Shown one piece after another: positions 21,578 to 33,011 of a stretch of DNA of 64,000 bases. The notes beneath the pieces were generated by a model. The model was not told where the DNA came from. It did not search any database and saw only the letters and a list, made by a program, of their open reading frames with translations. Each line of letters begins with the position of its first letter. Position 1 is the stretch's first letter. A program made the translations under genes and the position numbers. This stretch comes from Acanthaster planci (taxonomy: Eukaryota > Echinodermata > Asteroidea > Valvatida > Acanthasteridae), in NCBI RefSeq assembly GCF_001949145.1, contig NW_019091417.1:944713-1008712 (forward strand), in the 5' to 3' direction.

Positions 21578-24500
21578 TCACAGTTCTTCATGGGGTGGAG
21601 ACCTTGTGACTTTGGGAAGAACTTTCTCAGGGTCAAGATAGCCAAAAAAGGCTACCAATTTCTCGTTGACGTCACGATCTCGCTTAACGAAGGCGCTAAA
21701 TGCCGACACACAGTTGAGAATGACGTCATCAGCCTGGGTCAAGACAAACAGGTCTTTCTGGTCAAGATCCGGACCCCAGGTTACAATTTTGATCTGAAAG
21801 AAACGATAAAAGCCAAGAACTGCAGTTTTTACAAATCTTACTCTCTGTCAGTTTATTGTCTTCTATGGCTGAAGTTTCTTCAAGTCATTGCAAATTATTG
21901 GGATCAGCTAAAGTAATGATGCATTAGGCCCATGTATATAGGCTAATATCTTTGTCTATACCTTGGTAAATATATGTACATGTACACTGTACATACAACT
22001 AGCAAGCTGTGTGGCTCCCGTTTCCCGCACACGTCATTTAAAGATATTGGCTCACTTTGAGCAAAGAAGTAAACAAAGCTAAAAGTATAAAGCACGCTAT
22101 GCAAATTGCAAAACTTACATCCGGGAATGCAGTCTGCAGTTCTTCCTCCATGGCCACGTGATCAGTAGCCACGTAGATACTCTTCGGCAGTTCCCTGTTG
22201 TTCTCCTGAGCCAGTTCTAGCTGATAGCGGATATCAGTGATGACCTGCTCCTCCGATTGCAGACACATCTCCCTGGTAACCGAGTCTCCTTGTTTGCTGG
22301 TGCACTGCCGGGAGCTAAGAAGATGGGGGTAATCGCCAGTGCTAAGAAGATCGCAGGTGCGGCTCTGAAACGCGAAAACGGGGGGGGGATAAGACTAGTT
22401 TAATATCCTGATTAATTTATCTCACTCTGTCTGGTGGTGAAATGGGTGATGGTGTATTGATGACGATGCTTTTAAGATATGAGGCGAAGAATATCAAATC
22501 GAATATGGCTATGTTAAGAACCATAAGTTAAAATTCCGACAGTCAGTTACTGTATCAATTGAGTTATACATGTATTATGTTTGAATTTCAAAACTCACCC
22601 AGTCAGCTCCGTTTCTGAGATGAAGTCCCCAAAATGGTTTCGGAAGATTGTTTTCGATGAACTCATCAGCAGGTTCCCTGATCATACTCTTGAATTTCAA
22701 GTAATGTTGCAGACCTTCCACAGCTGTCGAGATAGGGCTAATAACAGGTGCAGTCACCAGCGCCAACACAGGATGCTCTGAAGCAGGAAATCTACAAAGT
22801 CAATAATGAAATGGTCAATAAATACCTTATTCGTATCAACCGTCTTTTCCCTACAAATCTGGGGTGGATTCAGGATTTTCCGAAAGGGGGCGTGAACTAC
22901 AAATTTTAGGGTCGCGGCCGTAACATCAGGGTGGTTGGGTAACCGGAAGCAGAACCGTTGGTTTTTTTTTTTACGCCTTTGTCACATTGGGCTGGGTCCC
23001 TCCCTCTTTTTGCCTTCCTACTCCCTCTTTTTCTTCTCCCAAGGAACGTCAGTGAGTTTTACTATTGAAAATGTACTTTGCATCTGAGATTTGTGATGTG
23101 ATATTTTTACTATCTTTGCAATGTTTTGATGTGGATATTTTAAGGCTTGTTGTTTCTGTTTTAATTCTTGAATACTGTGGTTTTTATCCAAAGATATTTT
23201 TGGTATTCTGCACAGCTGCAATTCTGCTTACGCCTCTTTCCATTGTTTAGCAATGCCAGTATGCTCCACATTGAAATACAAATTCGTCCAGACAGCTGAG
23301 TCGTCAAACTCAATCCCTTGATCCTCCCAGAAAGTGCGGAATGGATTACCATCCTGTAAAAAAGTTGAATTTAAAAATGGAGGTAACAAATTATATATCT
23401 TTACGTTTACCTGGGCAAAACCCACAATATAGAAAGGAGAACGCAGCCAAACTTTCCATAAAAGGATAAAAAAAAATAAAGCATAATGAAATTTGAAATT
23501 TAATAGGTTACAAATGAATGGAAATTCTTGATATAAATACATGTGAACATGCAACGATGTTACCGAATGCAGTAACAAAATTATACGAAATGCTGGTACT
23601 CACTCTTGTGCATTTTCCGTTATTTATGTCAGCCAATCCATTAGAACAATACGCAATGCGATTTCCTTGCTTCCAATAGAGCGGTGCCAACTCCGTCATG
23701 AAATCCTCCATGGTGATGACATCAGGGTAGAACTTCTTAATCTCGTCCAACTCGAAATATTCATCAATTTGGACGTACGCCTAGACATATATCATTGACG
23801 AAATATGTATTAATTAAATTAAAGGAGCGTTTAAAATGTAAATGAAATAATTTAGTAAATGCTTGTGAGTCTGGCTAAAAGTATAACCTGCACATTTTGT
23901 TGAAAGGTTATCCTTTGAGCACATTTACGACGCGACGATTCACGTACATGTCATGTCATTACATGTACGTGTCTAGAATTTGTCTGTATTCTTACATTTT
24001 GGGGGACCGGTTCCAGAGCACTGGGATACATGATAAACGGTGGAATGACCAGAACACGGCCAAGCTTGGAAGAAAATAGCAAAGCTCCCATTAACTGTTC
24101 CAACTGGTTGCCATAGCGACCTGAAAAACATAATCATGAAGGTTTAGATGCTGTTCGACGCACTGTGTACCTCATGACGGAAAATGGTAATCGGGTTTGA
24201 CAGGTGCTTCAGTTTCATTCACGTTTGAGTAATAACATCTCTATAGTTAATCAAAATAACGCATACTTTATGACAATTCACACGTACTTCAATTCAAGAC
24301 TATAATTGCGATCGAGATATTTAAAAGTGCATGTACTTAAAAGCAATACATCGTGGAACCAAGTGGAACAGTTTCTTGGGAAAAAGCCAGAGCATCTTTA
24401 TGGAGACAAATCAGTCCCTTTTAACTAAATGAATATCAAAATTATATCATCTATTTTTCTAACGATGCAAATTTTTTTTTTTTTGGCTAAGGAATACAAC

Positions 24501-25179
24501 TCAAGAAACAAAAAGTGGCTTCCTTGTTAGCTCTTTAATTAGCCACAGAGCATCTTACATTTCTGTCGATGTGAACAGGTGCTTGAACTCCAAAGTGATT
24601 GTGTTTATCCTTGCGACCACACGGATAATTGATAAAAGACGGTGCGATAAGAACGCGACCAAGAGCCTTTGAAAACTGCAGAGCACTCATCAACTGTTCC
24701 ACTTGGCCCGTAAAACGACCTACAAATACAAGACGATGACGAAACAACGAGCGGAAAACAGGCATTTTAATCAAATGAAATTAAAAATTATAGGCCTAAT
24801 ATGCAACACTCAGTAAATCACAACCAAGTACAGTAGAGCACTCGTAAAATCATTTGATGGAAGTGCATGTAGAACCATGGACGTAGGAAAGAATTTGCCA
24901 CGATTATAGTAAAAACTTATGTAAGTAAAGTACGTTATCAGTAAAAACACGATATCTATTCCGGAACATAATGAATGTATAGGTTAACGACGATTAGATT
25001 TTCAATTTTCTTTCTAAGAGTAACTGAAGCTGAGGAAGTAACATACCTGAACACGGGCAATATAGAAGATATCCCTTTGATGATTCCCATTCCAGTTTGC
25101 CAACATTCCTGCACTGTCCCATTCCAAAAATCAACACTATTATGATCAAGGAAATCGCGAAAGATGCAAGATGTGCCAT
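21578..25179 (-). CDS. POFUT1: GDP-fucose protein O-fucosyltransferase 1, complete, with alternative exon 2
   Basis: ER-lumen enzyme that adds O-fucose to EGF repeats of Notch and similar proteins. Exons: 25047-25179; then either 24559-24719 or 23996-24120; then 23604-23780, 23232-23353, 22599-22791, 22119-22364, 21578-21793. All are GT-AG and in frame. The product is 403 residues with the proximal exon 2, or 415 with the distal one (human 388, from memory). Exon 1 encodes a signal peptide (FAISLIIIVLIFGMGQ) and YLLYCPCSG. The proximal exon gives GRYGNQ, the donor-sugar motif. Later motifs are MEDFMTELAPLYW, GNPFRTFWE, EHPVLALV, GLHLRNGADW (the active-site Arg at about 245), YVATDH, and NCVSAFSAFVKR. 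The protein ends in HEEL, a KDEL-like ER retention signal. Start chosen at the ATG giving the signal peptide. Confidence 0.95.
23996..24120 (-). CDS. POFUT1: POFUT1 exon 2, proximal version (canonical GRYGNQ)
   Basis: A 125-bp exon that starts by completing the split Gly codon left by exon 1 and ends in phase 0 at AAT before gtaaga. It encodes RYGNQLEQLMGALLF, then SSKLGRVLVIPPFIMYP and ten more residues. It keeps the conserved G-N-Q of the family motif, and its length to the next exon matches human POFUT1 closely, so this looks like the ancestral form. Confidence 0.9.
24559..24719 (-). CDS. POFUT1: POFUT1 exon 2, distal version (GRFTGQ, 12 codons longer)
   Basis: A 161-bp exon 438 bp upstream (in gene direction) of the proximal one, with the same entry phase (starts GTCG after ag), the same exit phase and the same end (AAT before gtaaga). 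It encodes RFTGQVEQLMSALQF, then SKALGRVLIAPSFINYP and a longer, histidine-containing tail ending HIDRN. By eye about 21 of the first 33 residues match the proximal exon. The frame is intact and the splice sites are strong, so it is probably used. The Gly-Asn of GRxGNQ is replaced by Thr-Gly. Confidence 0.85.
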
Positions 25180-27535
25180 CTCGACAAGAGCTTCCGAGAA
25201 TGTGGCTTATAAACTGGCTTTCTACGACAAAATGGTAAATCCTTTGGGCTTGGTGGTACGGTGAAAGTTCCCAAAGCTTTGCCCTCTACGAATGTACACG
25301 TGTACAAATGATAACCGCACAGGTGTGTGTAGGAGGCTTATTTACATGAAAAAGAGCTGGGAACCTTTTGCTTTCACAGATTCAACCATTTAGAGGTCGG
25401 TGGGGTGGCTAATTTACATAAAAATAAGGCTTTGTTAGCCGGCCAAACGGAGTGTGTGACGTCACATGTTATTCTTTAGTCGGGTAAGCCTGTATGGTTT
25501 CTTTATTTCTTTTGGACACGCCCCAGTGACTAAAATAAAAGAGGGTCTTGAATGATCAGTCTTGCCACGGCCACCTGCTAAAGGAAGGAGCATTAGAAAA
25601 TGTTCGCAACCATGAATGCAGTCATGGCTGAACAATTCCGTTTTCATGTTGTGTTATGGTGGTCCTAACGATGTCCATACCCTTGAACTGTTTTTAAACT
25701 CGTTCGTATAACTGATAGCTAACAGGGCCAGCATTTCTGTTTATTGGATTATAAATGTAGCAGGAAATTTAGTAGGGTCGGAGGTTGGAAAATTTTTTCA
25801 AAAGTATTGTTTGAATATTTTACAAAGCTCCCTGGAAAATGATTATGTTAGGAACGTTTTCCTTAAGATAATTCCAGCAAGCTCTAGAGAAGATTCATTT
25901 ACAAAAGGCAAATAGGATTTCCTGGGAATTACTGGAGCTGCCTTGATGAAACCCTCTCATGTAAAGGAATTTGATTCTCTCAATTCAAGCGAGCCAATCC
26001 ATATCGCTGACATTGAACTTCCTCAGTTTTGGCAATTATCAAAAACATGACTCAGACACCTGAAATACACCACCCTGAATTCCACATTTCTCACATAACT
26101 TTATCATCATTCTGTGAAACAATTCACTGTATTTTTCAGATATGTAGTCTAAACAATGGATCATAAGTCAACGCTCCATGTGTACACATACATAATAGTA
26201 ACGTTGTTTTAGTTTTGCAAACAAGACAAAATTTGGGAGATTACAAAATTCCCACAGCTTCTCCGTGACCGATGATGGCTGCCATCACCGGTGACCTTGG
26301 TAGTGAGGAATATGGTACATTATTTCTTCCGCGTCCGACAAGGCACGGCAGGATTTATGATCACTGCCATTATCAATACTGGCATTAATGCTGAACGACT
26401 AGTATCTTTATGTTTATTGATTTTTTTCACTTTGAAACAGTGTCACCCGTGCATAAACAAACACAACAAACACACCAACTGTGTTCGGTGAAAAAGTGAG
26501 CCGCAAATTGAAGTTCAACACAGAGTGCAAAAGTACTTTGCCGTTGTTTTGAGTGCGACCTCTAGAGTTTGAAATTACAAATGAACGACAGTCTGGAACC
26601 TAAAAGTCTCTCAATGCACATATGGCTCTTCAGAATGTAGGAACACGACATATCGAAACGCGCTTTTTGCAGGCAACCGCGTGAACAGGTTGAAGTCCGC
26701 GAACGAAGGGTGCAAGCCACTGTACACATGTAGGCCTTTTTTCACATTTTCAGACAAGCCTTACACTGGACGCGCAGAATGAGAATGCAATCAAGACTTA
26801 TCATGTATTCTCGGTAAGTGTAGTCATCAGCTTATGGTGCGGTTAATTCCTCCATGGGCATTATGGGTTAATCAAGCATCACTTCTTGTCGTGTCATCAA
26901 GCATTGGTCAAGCATGGGTCAAGCACGTGGCAGGTCAATTGCAGAATATAACGCCACCCCGCATGATCAACCTCATAGCTAGCTAGGTATCGAAGTGTCA
27001 CTCTTCTCAAGGGATTTTCACCTTGTACCAACTAAACCAGTCATTCCAGGGGTCGTTTTTTAGAATGGCGAGGTATTCTGCAATCAGTGTGGCAGTCTCT
27101 GATATTTAACTCATACTACTAGGCCCAGTATAGTACTGAGTACAGTGGTATCGTACAATGTATTTGTAGGAGGCCAAAATGATGTCAATGTTGTCGATGC
27201 CACGTACTACGATGGCTAGTATTAAGACATAATAAATGACTGCAGGCATGCAGGGGAGATATATGGATGTCAGTTGAAAAGTTTGCCTTAGCAGAATGAA
27301 TTAATACCCTGGACGTTAGTTGCAGTGATGTAATGAAGACATTATCTAAACTTGGATCGCATAGCTAGGCTGTACTAACTACGTTGCCAGTTTGTATATA
27401 CATGGAGGCCTAGCTGCTCCAATATTGCCCCTTTTTAGTCTCAGTTATTGAGTCCAGAAAACATCCCAACTTTAGTACTATGGAGTAACGGTTGGGCCAC
27501 TATCATCATAGTCACTGCAGATATGATTTCTACAG
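25180..27535. other. Spacer between POFUT1 and NAF1 (divergent promoters)
   Basis: POFUT1 (-) and NAF1 (+) diverge across this 2.4-kb region, so both promoters should lie here. A TATA-like TTTATAAG reads toward POFUT1 at about 25205-25213, but it is too near the ATG to be a confident TATA box. Several CATCAAGCAT/GTCAAGCA short repeats occur at about 26872-26930. No exon was recognised. Confidence 0.45.
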
Positions 27536-27706
27536 GTAAGCTCACAATATTCCAAATCCCAAGGCCATTACTCACTGTTTTACTCTCCTGAAATACAAAA
27601 TTAGATGAATGGCATGTGTGTACATCAGTTCAGACAGCACTTCATTGTAATGATATATCGGCCTCCCACTCATGCATGTCTTCCATCTACTTCTTGTTTT
27701 ATACAG
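27536..27706 (+). other. Possible NAF1 5'-UTR intron
   Basis: A consensus donor (CAG before gtaagc at 27536) and an acceptor after a pyrimidine-rich stretch (ttttatacag, ending 27706) lie just upstream of the NAF1 start codon, as expected for an intron in the leader. Inference only. Confidence 0.3.
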
Positions 27707-27763
27707 AGTGTAAATTGTAGGTATACATGTACATGTTCGTTGTAGACATGTAAGGGGTTTACC

Positions 27764-30700
27764 ATGGATCCCCAACTGCAGAATCCCAGCATATGTACTT
27801 CACCATCAGAGGAGAAAGTTCAACTTCAAGGAACTGTTAAGCAAGAACATGAGACTGACTATGCACCTCTTTCATGTATGCTTGGTATGGAGGAGTCGTC
27901 AGTAAGTACCAAATCCAGAGAAACTCTGTCATCTCACGATGAATGCAAAATCAGCAAACTTCAAGAGGAATGTGCACCTTGTATTCCATACGTTCTATCA
28001 TCTCCATCAAACACTGCACCAGTTACTACTCCTGCACAAGTTAATGGTTGCATTGTGAATGTAAAACTGGAAAGTGACAACTGTCCTGCCGCTGTTGGTT
28101 CAGGGGATACTAGTACAGTGTCCACTCCAATGATTCCATGTTTGGAAGATGTCTCTCAAGCATGTCAAGAGATCACCGGTGATACTCTCAATAGTGTATC
28201 TATGATAATGGAGAACTTACCACAGGACGGTGAAGAATTAAGACTCGATTCAGAAGATACTGAAGATTCATCGGCGTCATCTTCATCGTCAGATAGTGTG
28301 AGTGAAACAGAAGAAGATAGCAGTTCTTCCTCTGATTCAAGCTCTGAGGACTCATCAAGTTCAGATGATGAAGGATATGTTCGCACCAAAAGGGCAAGGT
28401 ACATGTGTACTGTTTAATGTACAAAATGAATTCTGAAAAATTTGTTATGTCAAGCAAAGGGATTTTTTCCAAACTGATCCTCCAAAATCCACTTTCAGTT
28501 TGAAATACATATATTATATTGGATTCAGATTGTATCCTCCATTGGGTCATTTCTGTCTTTGTTATTTCTCTGTATTACTTTTGGAAATTTCCCAATCTAA
28601 TTTTCATGTACCTGTAAGTAATAAGCTTCTCTGTTTTCTTTTTTTTTATAGTGATAGCGAGGAAGAACATTTGGAATGTCTTTTGCCACCTCCCACAACT
28701 GCTAAAGAGGTGCTTATCAAGGTAAACATGTGTACATGTCTTTTCTGATAGAGTGCAGTTCTCATGAGCTACATACAGTTGACTCTTGTTATAAAAAATA
28801 CTGTTACAAAAAAAATACTGTTATAAAGAACATATTTCAAGAATCCCAATTTCTTGAATTCTTATGTTTTTCTTTGGTTTTCCTCTCCTTTTATAACAAA
28901 GTTCAGGTTATGACAAAGTATTTTGTTTGGTCTCAGCTACTTTGTTATAATGAGAGTCGACTGATATTGTGGAAATGTCCTCCAGATAATACCTGACCCT
29001 GCCTTTGAAATCGTCTCTAATTTGGAGTTGATTTTGCAATTTAGGGGTTTTTTGTGGTGTTTCAGGATTTGCCACCAGTGCAGCCCGTTGATATTGTTCT
29101 TAAAGCATCTGAAGAGTTAAAACCTGCCGGTGTTGTGTCAAGTATCATCGGTCAACTTGGTAAGAATCATGAAGAGTCTATGTGTCTTTTTGAGTAGATA
29201 AAGATTAGAGTTTACATGGAATTATTAGCAGTCAGCATACAGCTTTTGCTTGAGATTGAGTGAGATCTGTTACGTTTATGTCTCTAGTGGCATTATTGCA
29301 ATGCTGTTTTTTCACAGTTGTGATTCAGTCAAACCTTGGTGTTGAAGTCCTGGATTCTGACACAGTTTTGTTCCTTGAAGACAGAAAGGCAATTGGAATG
29401 GTAAGACACTAACTCATCTGATGAAAAATTCAACAAATGCAATATTCATTACTCATGAAATTCATGAATATTCATCACATAACATATAAACTGTACCACA
29501 GAAGAAATCACATGTAATCACAGGATGAGGGTGTGATCAGAAGTACTTTCTAGAGATTTGCACATTGGATGCTTTGTTTTATTTCCTACACAGATATTTG
29601 AAGTATTTGGTCCAGTCAGTTGCCCTCTCTATACCCTCCGATTCAACAGTGTGAGTGACATTAAGGATCTCAAGATTGAGTTACAGACGCAGGTGTTCTT
29701 TGCTCCCAAAATCCAAAACATGACAACATACGTCTTCACTCAGCGGCTCAAACAGTATGTATTTTTTTCTTTATAAGTCTATATAGAAGCAAATTTGCTT
29801 CCTAAAGGTTAGCGCCTTGTTGTAATTCTCATTCTTTTATTGGCATGATTGTCAGGTTGAAAGGATCTGATGCATCCTGGGAAAATGATGAGGAGCCTCC
29901 CCCTGAGTGCGTTGAATTCAGTGACGATGAAGAGGAACGTGCAGCAAAGAACAAGAAAAAGAATGAGAAACGCAAGAGAAAAACTCCAAATAAAAGGTAT
30001 GTTAGAATATCTTACTTTAATTCTGAAGTACGTTTCCAATACGTAAGTGTGTGATTTTGCTTGAATTTAATTTTTAAGTGGTCATGTGCACTGTAAGCCA
30101 ATTAGTATGGAAATTATGACAATAACTAAGTAGTGAGTATATTTGCTCTGAATGCTCTGTTGTGAGCCAACACACAGCATCCTCTACTGTTCTCACACAG
30201 TCCATTATGACATTACAGTACATTGTCCCGTGTCTGCTTTGATTATTAAACAATTTACGCTTTTCTTCTGACTAGGTGAAACAAACATATTGCCAGTTGA
30301 TAATCAATTTGTTAAAATGTCTTCCAGTTTAAAATATTTTCATTCCCTACCAACAGTCGAGATACCTCACATGATGTTACCATGACAACTGACAAGATCC
30401 AGACTACAGGGCATCTTTTCCCATCGGGTGATCATCACGGTTACCATGGTAAGCCCTTATTCTGACTGATTCTGCTTCTTTCTGGCATTTGGTAATCTCA
30501 GAATCAGTGTGATCAATGTAGCATTTTTCATTGTGATGCATTTGCAAGATTTTTCCAGGGCAGTATGAAATAATGAGGCAATTTAAGACCAAACGGCAAT
30601 AGATCCCTTGTAACTGGTACCTCGCGAGTGTTCTTTGACATCGAAAGGAACTATTGAAAAACATGAAGTGCAATCCCTCCATTAGGCAAGTAATCCCGAA

Positions 30701-31243
30701 CAGTCGTTCATTATTCGATTTGCTGTTCCTGGTCATCTTTGGTATTGAATAAAGCCATGGGTAAAGGTTTTATTTATTCGTTTAGAATCAACTAGTCATC
30801 GCAGATCAAGAGGAGGGCCAACCTATGGCATGAGACCAAGATTACAACATTCAAGAGGGAGGGGCGTGCCACACCCACCCTTTAGACATCCTCATCATCC
30901 AAGACCAAGGATGGATTTCTTCAGTTCACCTTGGCATACTCCAACCTTCCAGCAACAGTGGTCATCCTTTCATTCAGATCACGTTTCTGGAGTTCCAGGT
31001 ATGAGTAATCCACATGGTCCTTCTCATTACAGCAATGATTGGAGTACTGTCCCATCTCCCCTCCCCCCACTTCCAAATCCTAACTTCTACAATGCCCCTC
31101 CTCCACCCCCGCCCCTGCCCCCATCAAGCTACCCTTATATGAATAATTTCCCACCTCCACCACCCCCACCTGGCAACATACCTCACCCATTCCCTTCATC
31201 ATTCAGAGTGCCAGATGATAGCAAAAATAATTCCACTTCCTAG
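27764..31243 (+). CDS. NAF1: H/ACA ribonucleoprotein assembly factor NAF1, complete, 8 exons
   Basis: Nuclear assembly factor that occupies the GAR1 position on immature H/ACA snoRNPs (rRNA pseudouridylation, telomerase RNA). Exons: 27764-28398, 28652-28721, 29066-29159, 29318-29400, 29594-29754, 29856-29996, 30357-30448, 30786-31243. All are GT-AG and in frame, giving 577 residues (human 494, from memory). Residues ~157-204 are an acidic serine cluster. The Gar1/Naf1 beta-barrel starts near DLPPVQPVDIVL and runs through GVVSSIIGQLVV, VLFLEDRKAIGMIFEVFGPV and PLYTLRFNS. A basic tract (KNKKKNEKRKRK) follows as a likely nuclear localisation signal. The last exon is rich in Arg/Gly, His/Pro and polyproline. 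The start has a good Kozak context (ACCATGG), with an in-frame TAG 21 bases upstream. Confidence 0.95.
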
Positions 31244-31930
31244 CTTTGAGGTGAAATTGGTAACTTGAACTTCAAACCCAGCTGTCACTGCAGCAAAATT
31301 GTGGCTATCCATGAGAGTCTGTATCGGGTACAATGACAAGCATTAGGTAGAAGCTTCTCCTGTTAGTCTCTAAAGTACTACCTCCTGGTTGCCATTGTCA
31401 CTGTTACAATGTGTTTTGACCAAGAAATCGTGTAATCAGAACGTAAAGCATGAGAATTTGTATGTCGTTACTGTGTTACTGAACTGGTTTTCGTACATGA
31501 GAAGGCTAGTGTGCACGCAACAATGTGGAACACATTCAGTCAGAACTTGGTTAAGTTCTATGTGAGTCATTCATGCATGGCACTTGGGTTTCCTCCTACA
31601 TGTACCCTCAGTGTAATTGTACTTGCTGTGCATAGGTTCCATGAGTAGCGCAGCGCCCTCAGCTGTTGTCACCCAGCCAATAGAATGCACATTATTAACA
31701 CAAACATACCTCGATCCTTTCACCATCAGGATATTCTGTAGGTTTTATATGATTGAGAAAGGTAGACGGGTATCTATTCAGATTGCCAGAGCAGTCTGGA
31801 AATAGCAGACTATACTAGAGATATTTTCAAGAGATTGCATTGATAGCCAATAACTTTTAAAGACGTGTGAGGAGGCGTGACCATGCTGCAAAGGTAAATA
31901 TGGTGGTAAATATTCAGAATCTGTAAATCA

Positions 31931-31989
31931 TTAACCCTAACACTCTTCAGTCCTCCAACAGGTGAAGGATTGAGGAGTGTTAGGGTTAA
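31931..31989. mobile_element. Miniature piggyBac-like MITE (51 bp) with TTAA duplication
   Basis: TTAA at 31931-31934 and 31986-31989 bracket a 51-bp palindrome whose arms start CCCTAACACTC (left) and end GAGTGTTAGGG (right); about 22 of 24 arm positions including TTAA match. TTAA target sites and CCC(T)-starting termini are the signature of piggyBac elements. It lies in the probable NAF1 3' UTR, so it would fold as a hairpin in RNA. Confidence 0.6.
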
Positions 31990-32981
31990 CCTTTGCAAGG
32001 TTACCTGTTATCTTCCCTCTGGCTTACATTTTACTAAGCCAATCAGGGATGATCAGGCAATGGGATTCTCTTTCATTAGGCCAGAGATCTGAGTGATTGG
32101 GAGTTCTTGTTATAGAGGACTCACTTGAAGAGTGGAAGGAGAGGTGTCAGCAAAAATCTGAAATGAATAGTGCATGAACATGTTGCGTGTTGCATTGGTG
32201 GTGGTTACATGTCCATATACAGTGTCATGTGTCATCAAAGGTGATAATGCTGACACAAGGCAAGGATAATTAATGACACCTGTAGGAATCCTTGATACAT
32301 GCCCCTGTGGATTTATAACAGGTGATCCAAGTACAGTATATGTTAAGGTCTTGAGTCATGTCTTTAAACCTCATTTTGCTGTCGGCCAACACCAATGACT
32401 TAGACTCTGAACTGTGTTTAAACACTTTCTTTCCTTTTGAAAGATGACAAATAGATTTTGTACCATGAACCACTTGTTACAGTTCAGCAAGTACCAATTA
32501 GCATATGACTGGAATGAAAGTTTATACAGTCCATCAGGAACAATGAACTGCAGGGAGTTGGTCCGCCTGCTGGTAAATGTTTTTGTTTATGACCCAAGAA
32601 AACCTTTGCATTTCCTTTTCCCCATTGCCATCAATCCAATTACAAATCGTCCATCACTGTACACAACATAGCCTTATTTTGCCACATGTTGAAATTCGTG
32701 CCACATATTGCTACCTTCAACCTGATTAAATATAACCAATTTAAGTGACAGTACTCCCTTAGATGGAGTTAGCCTGTGCTAGGTTATCGCAGCCAGGGAC
32801 AGCAAGCCACTGACTTGTGACAAGGTTGCTACTTGGGGAAATCATACAGCTATCAATTAATCACATAATCTCCCGTCTTATCGTGTCTTCATCTCAACCA
32901 ATATATACCCCACCGGTACCATCCCCAGTGTTGTTATTAGAGCAGACAAGACCTGTGGGTCCCAAGGCAAGGCTATATCAT

Positions 32982-33011
32982 AGCTTAATCCTAAGAACAG
33001 GGGATTAAGCT
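32982..33011. repeat. Small perfect hairpin
   Basis: AGCTTAATCC (32982-32991) and GGATTAAGCT (33002-33011) form a perfect 10-bp stem with a 10-base loop. A direct repeat GG(C/T)TATATCA(T/C) lies on either side. Confidence 0.6.

Noticed and set aside
21566-21916. Plus-strand 116-codon frame
   Set aside because: Antisense of the last POFUT1 exon (21578-21793), which explains its openness.
28165-28404. Minus-strand serine/glutamate-rich frame opposite NAF1 exon 1
   Set aside because: Antisense reflection of the acidic-serine repeat (TCA/GAA-type codons) in NAF1.
31975-31990. Telomere-like GTTAGGGTTAA
   Set aside because: Only two partial units, explained by the arms of the piggyBac-type hairpin.
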